DNA of 8,270 bases from Bacteroidota bacterium (GTDB taxonomy: Bacteria; Bacteroidota; Ignavibacteria; SZUA-365; JAADGX01). Below, in pieces: positions 1 through 7,302 of the stretch. The stretch lies in contig JAJRXL010000006.1 of NCBI GenBank assembly GCA_024276335.1, positions 1 through 8,270 on the forward strand. Direction: 5' to 3'. The notes below the pieces were generated by a model that worked only from the letters and a program-made list of their open reading frames with translations, ran no database searches and was not told the DNA's origin. Made by a program: the position numbers and the translations under genes. Within the stretch, counting starts at the first letter, position 1. Each line of letters opens with the position of its first letter.

Positions 1-4
1 CAAC

Positions 5-1663
5 ATGCGAACACTGAAAATACTGGCTCTTCTCCTGGCGGCGGTTTCGCTCTCGGTGCTGGACGAGGAGAGTTATTACACGATGCGAATCGAACAGGTC
101 ATTCAACGCTGGCATTCACCGGTTACGTACAGGAGCATTGGAGATGGATGGTTCGAGTTCAGGGACACGCTCACCGGGCAGACCTTCCGGCAGCTTGTGG
201 CCGATGCGCGGACGTATGGCGGAAAGCAACCGAAGAAGATCATAACGATTGACGTAGGATCGATAGATACTTCTCGGTATTCTAATCTCTTCGTGCGAGA
301 AGCCCGAATACCGCTTGGAACAGGATATGATCCAATCGTAGGATATATTTCCCAGCAAGGCCGTAGATACCTAATTGGAGCAAGACTTCTAAACGGTTCC
401 TATTCGGGTTCGTTTATCTACATGACGGATACACTTACAAAATCACTAAAACAGGTTTACGAATACTATGGATTTGGGTTTGTGCCAGTCGGACCCGGCA
501 TTTTTTATTCAGACAATACACCACAATTTGCAGGAGATAGTTCCGGCTCAATCCTCATCTTTGAACCTAATTCTGGGTCAGATACTCCAAAGATACGTTC
601 AGCCGAAAGATTAGGTAAATGGGGTGGATCGCAGTATCCTCGTATCTATGATTTCGATGGTGACGGATTTGATGAGGTTGTATTTAGAAACAGAAATCCT
701 CAGCATTCAGCTGATGTTATTGTATCAAAATATGACTTATCATTGATGACCTTCAGGGATGTATATAAAAATAATTTTGATAAGAAATTTGAATGGGGAT
801 CATGGGCGGTTGGCGATTTCGATCTTGACGGTAAGGGCGAGTTTGCCACCGTAGCTGTTGGTGGCTTCGTATATTTTATAGAGATCGGTGGAAACGATAG
901 TACTTATCTTGTTACGTTCAACGATACAACACGCGCACAGAATGCCGGATTTAATTATGAGGGGAACGACTTGGATGGGGACGGAAAGCCGGAGTGCTTC
1001 ATTGGGAGTCACTTTTTCGGTGGCCTATCAAACATCGCCGTTTATGAAACGGTTGGTAATGACGACTTTGAGGTAAGCCTGTGGATCGAGATCAAGGGGG
1101 TCGGGGCGCTCAAACATGGAATTGTAACTGGAGACGTGGATGGAGACGGTCGTGATGAACTTGTTTTAAGCATCGGCGGTTTTGCCCTTATTCTCAAAGC
1201 CAACAAGGATGATGAGTACAAAATGATGTGGATGAAGTCCTTCCAAAGCGAGATAGGGATCAGGCTTTTTGATATAAACGGGGACGGTACCCAGGACCTG
1301 ATTATAAGCCAGCAGAGGTTTGAGGAACCCCGTGGTGGATTTACAGATATATACTCTTTCAATCGCCTAACAAATATTGAAGGAAAAAGTGTTAACCTTA
1401 ATACATTTCATCTATCGTTTCCATTCCCAAACCCTGCCTCCGGACAATCTGGAACTTCAGTTGTAATAAACGGAAGCTCCAAATGCAAGTTAACACTTTA
1501 TTCATCAGATGGCCGTCTTATAAAGGTTCTCTTCAATATCGAAAACCAGAATAGCACTCGTAAGTTACGAATTAATACGGATGGACTTACAGCTGGATTG
1601 TATTTTATCCTGCTTACAAGCGATAGAATGATGGCAGTAAGGAAACTCCTTGTCCTACGGTAA
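5..1663 (+). CDS. Secreted FG-GAP/VCBS-repeat protein with T9SS type A sorting domain
   Basis: Predicted exported, probably surface-attached beta-propeller protein of unknown ligand. The N-terminus has a basic start (MRTLK) and a hydrophobic stretch at about residues 4-19 that can act as a Sec signal, although no clear A-x-A cleavage site follows. Five calcium-loop motifs of the D-x-D-x-D-G type begin at residues 216, 271, 322, 377 and 423, spaced 46-55 residues apart, as expected for FG-GAP/VCBS propeller blades. From about residue 470 a T9SS type A sorting domain begins with FPFPNP (PNP at 475-477) and ends with KLLVLR. In known T9SS cargo this domain directs passage across the outer membrane and is then removed or replaced by a surface anchor. 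The start is the first ATG in the window; only 4 bases precede it, so an earlier start cannot be excluded. The first 240 bases are about 55% GC, while most of the rest is 25-50%. The next gene follows after 36 bp, so the two are probably co-transcribed. The substrate cannot be read from sequence. Confidence 0.88.
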   Translation: MRTLKILALLLAAVSLSVLDEESYYTMRIEQVIQRWHSPVTYRSIGDGWFEFRDTLTGQTFRQLVADARTYGGKQPKKIITIDVGSIDTSRYSNLFVREARIPLGTGYDPIVGYISQQGRRYLIGARLLNGSYSGSFIYMTDTLTKSLKQVYEYYGFGFVPVGPGIFYSDNTPQFAGDSSGSILIFEPNSGSDTPKIRSAERLGKWGGSQYPRIYDFDGDGFDEVVFRNRNPQHSADVIVSKYDLSLMTFRDVYKNNFDKKFEWGSWAVGDFDLDGKGEFATVAVGGFVYFIEIGGNDSTYLVTFNDTTRAQNAGFNYEGNDLDGDGKPECFIGSHFFGGLSNIAVYETVGNDDFEVSLWIEIKGVGALKHGIVTGDVDGDGRDELVLSIGGFALILKANKDDEYKMMWMKSFQSEIGIRLFDINGDGTQDLIISQQRFEEPRGGFTDIYSFNRLTNIEGKSVNLNTFHLSFPFPNPASGQSGTSVVINGSSKCKLTLYSSDGRLIKVLFNIENQNSTRKLRINTDGLTAGLYFILLTSDRMMAVRKLLVLR

Positions 1664-1699
1664 GTATAATTTGTTTCCCATTAATATTGAGAGAAACTC

Positions 1700-4600
1700 A
1701 TGCGTGTATTTTACGTTCTATTAGCAGTGGTTCTGCCGAACCTGTTACATGCTCAGGTGCCCGTACCTACAAGTTTCAGTTTTCCGGTGCCGATATCTTT
1801 CTCCGGCGGCCCTCACAACTACGATATAATAGCAAATGAACTTGGAATGCATATTGTGTACGATTCGTCTCAGTGTGTTGTACATGCACTTATTGGAGCT
1901 AACGGAAATATGATTCACAGCTCTGTCGTTAAAGTGAATATCATCGGGGACGTTCTCCCTTCAATCTCTTCAAATATACGTAACGGTATTGAAGAGATCC
2001 ATGTCGCCTTTCGAGATGGAAACGATATACATCTTCGTCGCAGCACGGATGGAGGACAAAACTGGATACAACCTGATAATTACGAACGTTATGCTATGAC
2101 ATCAGCACAATCAAATCGTTTACAAATGGCTGCTGATGGGGACTATATACATGTTACATGGGATACAGGCACGGATCAAGAAGTGCTTTATTCGAGATAC
2201 AATTTCAACCTGGCTCCACCACGATGGGACGAATTCAAAATTATCACCGACAGCTTGGATATCGATTCTATAAACGTCATACACGGTGGATATCCTGATA
2301 TCATCATCTCGGAAAAAGATGGCACAAAGCGAATACACATTATTATGATTAACTATCGGAAAATTCTAAATCCGGATGGATCGTATTTTCAGGGTAAGGA
2401 TTCTCTTATTTTTGATCAAATAGTTGAACGAAGTGCGATTATTTCTTCCAAAAATACGTGGAATAGAATGGATATCCTCAATTTCACAAATGAAAATCCA
2501 GCTCCAGACCCGGCGCCTACAAATCTTCACGGAGAAAATCGTGTTACCCATCCCATGGCAGCATACGGGAATGAAATGATCGTAGATGTGCATTCTTCAA
2601 AGAATTATAATTACGTTGGCTCCGCGTATTTTTGGTTTTATTATCATATTTCCGATGGCAAGCAAGCTGATTATACCAATTCAAAAGGATCTGACGCGAT
2701 CCACAGCTATGGGGCTAAAGACAGCAGCAATCTTTACGTTATTGATCATGCAGTTGATTTCGATAGTAAAGAGAATAAATTCTACTGGGTTCGCAGATTT
2801 AGTGATGGAGCAATAGGCATTAGCCCGATTAATTCTTCCTCCCCTGATTATACTGTTTTTATAGGACAGGGGCATATTCCAAAAGCGACGAATAATTCTA
2901 CTGCTGCAAAATATGTCTTATGGAAGCCGGGTATTCAATTTGCCGGCTATCGCGAACCTCGAGATATAGAAAGTGATATCATTGTCGAAACGTACCTGAG
3001 TAGCAAGTCACGCCTGAAAGCTAAATCAGATATCTCATTAAATGCTGGGATTAATATCTCAATCTACGACACCCTCATCCTCGACATCGGCTCTTCTCTC
3101 ACGCTTCTTTCAGGTTCCAAGATCACGGTAAAAGACGGAGGTATGTTGTACTTGCTGGATAGCTCCAAGATTATTCTCAGCAACGCAACTCTAGAATTCG
3201 AAGGCACGGGAAAGGCTATCGTGTACGATACGCTTTCCATCAAGGGCAGCGGCACGATTATCAATCCCAACTTCGAGTTCCACAAGGATTTTGAAATTGA
3301 TGAGAACTCTTCTATAACGTTTTCCGGCGGAGGTACGCTGGAATTCGTCAATCCTTCCAACATGATCGTCAAGGGCCAGGCCGTTTTTGCGGGCGCCGAT
3401 ATGAAATTCAGCGGGAACCTCGATACCATATTCGTGGAAGGAAACGGAACATTCATGGCGGAAACGGGAACCTCCTTGTACGGGCTTCCTTCCATACAGG
3501 TTTATCATTCCGCGTACATAAACAGCACGGGCACCGGCGCCGCGCCCTGCGCCTGGAGCTTCCGTGATACGTTGTCGCATTTTGACGTCTATAGCGTGTT
3601 TATCGCTCATAATACCGTCTTTCGCGGCGACTCGACGGGCCCCAACACGGTCAGCGAGTGGGGCGGCATCCTTGTGGCATATAGTAACGCGTCCATCTCG
3701 CTGGATAGCTGCGTGATACAGAACGTGTACGCGAGTCCCTTCACCAGCGGCAGCGCCGTACACTTGTATGGGGCATCCTACACGGGCAACATGATCCGCA
3801 ACAGCGCCATCCTCCGGCATCCCGTTCCCAACAGGCCCGGCGGCGATCCCAAGCACGGGGACGGGGTCTTTCTCCAACCCGGTCCGGACATGTCCTATCT
3901 GTACCTGGCGAACAGCAAGATCGAAAACCACTGGTGGACGGGCGCGCTTAACGCCGGCAGCGATTACTACTTGCATGGAAACACCATTCAATACAACAAC
4001 CAGGGCGCGGGGTTGAACACCTCCGGGTACGGACTATTCCTGTACAATTGCATCAGGGAGCATGTATATAACGGTTTGTACGGCGATGACGCGCAAATAC
4101 AGATGAGCGAGCTAACCTTGCCGGGAAGAAATGAAATCTTCAACAACATCCAGCGACAGATTGATGTTCACAACCTCGGTTATGTCTGGGGCGGTGACCC
4201 GACGCCCGGAGTCCAGAACGGCGAGAATACCGTATCTGCAACCGATTCAACAGTTACGCGCGTCAGGGCTATCGACATGGCCCTGGTGGAAATGCCAAAA
4301 ACCTGGTGGGGCGTTACACCCGCCGCCGGCTGCACGGGGCAGTATGGGACGCTAAGTTCCGCCCAGGAAAACATGCTCTTTGATGTAGCAAACGGAGGGA
4401 CGGTATTCCACGATTCAGCTCTCTGTTTCCAGCTCGCATCCGTATGCGGCACCCCAGGCACGAGATGGGGAGTCCAAACTGGCGGCGATATCGAAGACAA
4501 AAACGGGTTGCCTGATGCGGCGAAGAGTAGTTCTTCATGGAACCTGCGCAAAGGAACATCATCTTTGCGGAGCTTGCAGCAGGGATTGCGGCAGGTGAAT

Positions 4601-5443
4601 CAATCCATCCGTGGCAACAATTTTTCCGGCGCGTACAAGACGCTTGGAAATATCATCAAGCAGACAAACGATTCATACATTGCCGCTTTTGCCGCCAAGC
4701 GAGCGTTTTACATGGAGAGGGCTCACGTGTTCAAGTACCGGGACAGCTTGCAAACGAGCTTTTCACGGCTGGTTTCGTTTTTGCAGTCGCATTACAATAC
4801 AGCAACGAGGCAAGGAAAAAAGGCGGCATTATTGCGGGTGCTGGGTCACGCGTACTTTTTCGGCGGGGACTTGAATACAGCCGAACAAAAGGCGAAGCAA
4901 TTATGGACTCAGTACCCTTCAAGTCCACATGCGGCGGCGATTCTCCCTTTGCAGCAGTTTATTGCAATGGCCAGGCGCGACACGGTGGAAGTGGACTCTG
5001 TAATCTCAAGGATGGAACAGTACGGGTTTGATCAGGAACAACTACGATCAGCCAGATCCATGCGACGCGCATTCCTGCGTGTGAAACCGAAAGAAGCGGT
5101 ATCCAAGTCTGCCTGGTTAACACAGAGCCGAAATACGCAATCCCAGGCCGAACCGACTGCAAGAGAATTGCTGGAACGCATTTTCATACGCAATTATCCC
5201 AACCCTTTTGCCTCGTCGACAACCCTGGAGTACTACCTTCCGGAAGAAACGCATGCGCAACTGAAGATCTTTTCGCCTCTTGGTTTGGAATTATCAACCA
5301 TAGTGGATGAAAGACACGCTTCCGGCATTCACCGTGTAAATATCACCAGCGACATGTTTCCAGCGCTGAATTCCGGGATGATCTTTTACCTGCTCACAAC
5401 CGAATACGGCAGCAGAAGCGGAAAGATGTTGATCGGTCGTTAA
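1700..5443 (+). CDS. Large T9SS cargo protein: sialidase-like propeller, beta-helix, TPR-like segment, sorting domain
   Basis: Predicted secreted surface protein of 1247 residues. Residues 1-18 form a good Sec signal peptide (hydrophobic core, then H-A before Q19, the usual Bacteroidota cleavage context). About residues 40-430 look like a sialidase/BNR-type propeller: an Asp box RRSTDGGQNW lies at 113-122 and is followed by repeated strand pairs. No catalytic set of a true sialidase was identified. From about 441 to 900 there are short repeated beta strands rich in G, N, S and D, with a WWG turn at 869-871, as in right-handed beta-helix (pectate-lyase-fold) proteins. Residues about 945-1130 are charged and helical, with a TPR-like pair near 1042-1075. 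The T9SS type A sorting domain starts near 1160 (NYPNPF at 1165-1170) and runs to the end. A purine-rich GAGAGA at 1689-1694 precedes the ATG at 1700. GC is about 30-43% in sampled lines before 3060 and 57-63% in most after 3480. Binding or enzymatic role is unknown. Confidence 0.88.
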   Translation: MRVFYVLLAVVLPNLLHAQVPVPTSFSFPVPISFSGGPHNYDIIANELGMHIVYDSSQCVVHALIGANGNMIHSSVVKVNIIGDVLPSISSNIRNGIEEIHVAFRDGNDIHLRRSTDGGQNWIQPDNYERYAMTSAQSNRLQMAADGDYIHVTWDTGTDQEVLYSRYNFNLAPPRWDEFKIITDSLDIDSINVIHGGYPDIIISEKDGTKRIHIIMINYRKILNPDGSYFQGKDSLIFDQIVERSAIISSKNTWNRMDILNFTNENPAPDPAPTNLHGENRVTHPMAAYGNEMIVDVHSSKNYNYVGSAYFWFYYHISDGKQADYTNSKGSDAIHSYGAKDSSNLYVIDHAVDFDSKENKFYWVRRFSDGAIGISPINSSSPDYTVFIGQGHIPKATNNSTAAKYVLWKPGIQFAGYREPRDIESDIIVETYLSSKSRLKAKSDISLNAGINISIYDTLILDIGSSLTLLSGSKITVKDGGMLYLLDSSKIILSNATLEFEGTGKAIVYDTLSIKGSGTIINPNFEFHKDFEIDENSSITFSGGGTLEFVNPSNMIVKGQAVFAGADMKFSGNLDTIFVEGNGTFMAETGTSLYGLPSIQVYHSAYINSTGTGAAPCAWSFRDTLSHFDVYSVFIAHNTVFRGDSTGPNTVSEWGGILVAYSNASISLDSCVIQNVYASPFTSGSAVHLYGASYTGNMIRNSAILRHPVPNRPGGDPKHGDGVFLQPGPDMSYLYLANSKIENHWWTGALNAGSDYYLHGNTIQYNNQGAGLNTSGYGLFLYNCIREHVYNGLYGDDAQIQMSELTLPGRNEIFNNIQRQIDVHNLGYVWGGDPTPGVQNGENTVSATDSTVTRVRAIDMALVEMPKTWWGVTPAAGCTGQYGTLSSAQENMLFDVANGGTVFHDSALCFQLASVCGTPGTRWGVQTGGDIEDKNGLPDAAKSSSSWNLRKGTSSLRSLQQGLRQVNQSIRGNNFSGAYKTLGNIIKQTNDSYIAAFAAKRAFYMERAHVFKYRDSLQTSFSRLVSFLQSHYNTATRQGKKAALLRVLGHAYFFGGDLNTAEQKAKQLWTQYPSSPHAAAILPLQQFIAMARRDTVEVDSVISRMEQYGFDQEQLRSARSMRRAFLRVKPKEAVSKSAWLTQSRNTQSQAEPTARELLERIFIRNYPNPFASSTTLEYYLPEETHAQLKIFSPLGLELSTIVDERHASGIHRVNITSDMFPALNSGMIFYLLTTEYGSRSGKMLIGR

Positions 5444-5476
5444 TATATCGTTTGTCGAACTGGACAGTCGTGAACT

Positions 5477-5522
5477 TTACCTAACGTACACCGTTTTTGA
5501 TATTTACGAACTCCTGGATGCC
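5477..5522 (-). pseudogene. Remnant of an aldehyde dehydrogenase 3' end (second copy)
   Basis: Read on the minus strand, this 46-bp stretch matches the last 14 codons and stop of the dehydrogenase at 7303-7347. The encoded residues are GIQEFVNIK, then one extra A that shifts the frame, then TVYVR and TAA; the intact copy ends GIKEFVNIKTVYVK TGA. Of the codon differences, four are silent third-base changes, the stop is swapped for another stop, and two are conservative (K to Q, K to R). Similarity stops abruptly upstream of the Gly codon, next to a GC-rich hairpin. The fragment lies 33 bp past the end of the 1247-residue gene, in convergent orientation. It has no coding role by itself. It is either the displaced original 3' end of the dehydrogenase or the tail of a lost homologue. 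Confidence 0.75.
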
Positions 5523-5525
5523 GCC

Positions 5526-5537
5526 GCGGGGCTCCGC
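5526..5537. repeat. GC-rich hairpin, left copy of an 11-bp inverted repeat
   Basis: GCGGGGCTCCGC can fold as a 4-bp stem (GCGG/CCGC) with a four-base loop. The 11 bases at 5526-5536 are the exact reverse complement of those at 6888-6898, so the pair brackets the 440-residue minus-strand frame. The site sits 4 bp from the edge of the dehydrogenase remnant. There is no T-run, so it is not a standard terminator. It could be part of a dispersed REP-like palindrome, or chance in GC-rich DNA. Confidence 0.4.
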
Positions 5538-5565
5538 AGGCCTCTCTCTCCTACCCTACCGCCGC

Positions 5566-6888
5566 TCATAAAAGCGCCACCATTTTTCTCCATACCATCC
5601 GCGCGCCATCGAATAGCGAAATAAAATACATGCCCGGCGCGAGATCCGTCATGGGAATGGAAATCACGTGCCGACCTGTTTCGAATTTCCGGTGTTGATT
5701 AACGACTTTGACTCTTCTTCCGAAAATATCGAAGAGTTCGATTTCAATATACGTCCTTTTCCGCACTTCGATATCAAGATATACTGTCGGAGCCGTGCTT
5801 AAGGATGCGGGATTCGGATACGGCCCCCTTACAACAAAACCTTGGGGAGCAGCATTGCGGTCCGCGACGGATGATATGATGTCGAACGGATTCAGTACCC
5901 AGGATTCGCCACAGTTGGATGACTGGAACAGGCCGCTGACTTTTAACACGTAAACCCTGCACGGGTCACGCGGATCGATGACCACGTCGTTGATGAACGC
6001 TCCGGGTTCCAGGTTCAGGCTTCTCCATGAATGCCCGCGGTCCGACGAAGTATAGACGCTGTCTCTGACACTGCCCGTGTACAATCTCCCTGTTTCCCAA
6101 TCAAGCGCGACGGCGACCAACGGCACGCTGTTTGTGTCCGGGGAAAGGATATTGATCCAGGTTTTTCCCCCGTCGCGGCTTTCACGGATCATTTTGTCCA
6201 ATACATAAACATGATCCGGATTCCCCGGATCGATCAAAATATTCTTTATGGAAACCGGCAGTTGATCCCGCAGGAGCGACCATGAATCACCGCTATTTGC
6301 GCTCCTGATAAGACGTCCTCGTATGCAATTTTTACTGATATACTCATTTGCGGCATAGATAACATCCGGGTTTGATTCCGATACCGCGATAAATGAAAAA
6401 CCAGAGAGGCTATCCGGAGTGTAATCCTTCCATTCCTTCAAGGCAAGATCGACCCGCCAAATACCATCGGAACCGGCGACCCAGGCGATAGAACCGCCAT
6501 CGTTTACCGGGAAAATCATGTCTATCCAGGTCCACTTCTCCGGAGCGATTATTCTTTTCCAGCTCCTTCCTTCATCAGTGGTTTCCATGAGGTAGGACAC
6601 TCCTCCGGATCTAAGCACACCCGCCAGAACATGATTTGAATTACGGGGGTCCAAAGCGAGTGTACTCGCGAAAAGAATCCGGCCGGTATCAAGCCCCGCG
6701 TTCACGGAAATCCAGCTCGCGCCATTGTCCGAGCTTTTCAGCACGCCGTGATTAGCCGTGGAACAAAACAACGTTCCTGACAGGGAATCGATAACCAGCG
6801 AATGAGGCATCTGTCCCTCAGCGGATTGAGTAAACCCCGCAAATTGTTGGTGTGATCTTATAGCGTCAATACCGCCCACTACCTTCAC
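5566..6888 (-). CDS. BNR/Asp-box propeller protein with T9SS sorting domain, apparently 5'-truncated
   Basis: The frame encodes 440 residues from a GTG at 6888 to TGA at 5566. Six Asp-box motifs (S/T-x-x-x-G-x-S/T-W) lie at residues 52-59, 103-110, 196-203, 237-244, 281-288 and 323-330, as in BNR, sortilin-like or photosystem-stability-factor-like propellers. A T9SS type A sorting domain follows from about 355 (YPNP at 357-360) to the end (KMVALL). A T9SS cargo must first cross the inner membrane by Sec, yet the N-terminus (MKVVGGIDAIRSHQQF) has no signal peptide and begins partway into a blade. No ATG, GTG or TTG occurs in frame for at least about 45 codons upstream, and that stretch runs through the neighbouring sorting-domain fragment in another frame. 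The 5' end was therefore probably lost, with a break near the hairpin at 6893-6906. The rest of the frame has no internal stop, so the loss may be recent. A binding role is likely but the ligand is unknown. Confidence 0.75.
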   Translation of the reverse strand: MKVVGGIDAIRSHQQFAGFTQSAEGQMPHSLVIDSLSGTLFCSTANHGVLKSSDNGASWISVNAGLDTGRILFASTLALDPRNSNHVLAGVLRSGGVSYLMETTDEGRSWKRIIAPEKWTWIDMIFPVNDGGSIAWVAGSDGIWRVDLALKEWKDYTPDSLSGFSFIAVSESNPDVIYAANEYISKNCIRGRLIRSANSGDSWSLLRDQLPVSIKNILIDPGNPDHVYVLDKMIRESRDGGKTWINILSPDTNSVPLVAVALDWETGRLYTGSVRDSVYTSSDRGHSWRSLNLEPGAFINDVVIDPRDPCRVYVLKVSGLFQSSNCGESWVLNPFDIISSVADRNAAPQGFVVRGPYPNPASLSTAPTVYLDIEVRKRTYIEIELFDIFGRRVKVVNQHRKFETGRHVISIPMTDLAPGMYFISLFDGARMVWRKMVALL

Positions 6889-6906
6889 GGAGCCCCGCTT
6901 GCGGGG
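6888..6906. repeat. GC-rich hairpin and right copy of the inverted repeat
   Basis: CCCCGC at 6893-6898 and GCGGGG at 6901-6906 are perfect inverted arms separated by TT, a strong stem even if the central base pair opens. The 11 bases at 6888-6898 repeat in inverted form at 5526-5536. On the minus strand the hairpin lies 18 bp beyond the stop of the sorting-domain fragment and touches the GTG of the 440-residue frame. It could act as a weak terminator for the upstream minus-strand transcript, but no T-run follows. It is also the likely junction where the 5' part of the propeller gene was lost. Confidence 0.45.
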
Positions 6907-6923
6907 ATAGCAGCGAAACGACC

Positions 6924-7302
6924 CTACGGCACCAGCACCACGACTTGCGTTACAAAACGTTCCGCCGTTTCCAGACGAAGCAGGTACGTCCCCGCGGGAA
7001 GGCCCGTTCCGTCCAGCAGTGCCGTGTGCAGGCCCTTTTCACCATAGCCTCCCGCGAGCTTCCTCACTTCTCTGCCCAGCATGTCCACCAGGCGCAGCGT
7101 GTAAACCGCCGCTTCAGGGATGGAATATCGCACCGTTACGCCGCTCGTAAACGGGTTGGGATACACGGGCAGCAGGGCCAGGCTTCCCCCAGCTGTGATC
7201 GTTGCTTCCACGGCGGGGTACAGTCTCCAGCTCCCGTCCCAGTCCACCTGCTTCAGGCGGTTGATGTTCTTCAGCGTAATGGAATTCGTGAAAGGATAAC
7301 CA
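6924..7302 (-). pseudogene. Orphan T9SS type A sorting-domain fragment of a lost cargo gene
   Basis: On the minus strand the frame is open from just inside the dehydrogenase stop region to TAG at 6924. It encodes a short passenger tail (NSITLKNINRLKQVDWDG and so on) and then a complete sorting domain beginning VYPNPF and ending VVVLVP. The first usable start is a GTG at 7247, giving 107 residues; the tail upstream of it reads as protein-like but has no start codon. With no signal peptide and almost no passenger, the product could not enter the T9SS route by itself. It is best read as the 3' end of a cargo gene whose front was replaced by the dehydrogenase. It is GC-rich, like the dehydrogenase beside it and unlike the AT-rich part of the plus-strand genes. 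A gene caller may list it as a small T9SS-domain protein. Confidence 0.7.

Noticed and set aside
1667..1673. TAATTTG as a Bacteroidota -7 promoter element for the second gene
   Set aside because: The consensus has two bases between TA and TTTG; here there is one, and no TTG lies at the right distance upstream. The 36-bp gap fits co-transcription better.
3191..3991. 266-codon minus-strand frame inside the beta-helix region
   Set aside because: It lies antisense to the well-supported 1247-residue gene, in its GC-rich part where stops are rare, and its translation has no recognisable domain or signal.
4180..5031. Several frames of 74-164 codons on both strands inside the 3' part of the large gene
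   Set aside because: All overlap the large gene, lack starts with sensible context, and give low-complexity or Arg/Ser-rich products.
5444..5565. Bidirectional terminator between the convergent genes
   Set aside because: The only pairings are short (ACTG-GA-CAGT at about 5459-5468 and the hairpin at 5526-5537) and neither is followed by a T-run.
5566..7247. The two minus-strand T9SS frames as one gene split by a frameshift
   Set aside because: The upstream frame already ends in a complete sorting domain, which is always C-terminal, so the two are remnants of separate genes.
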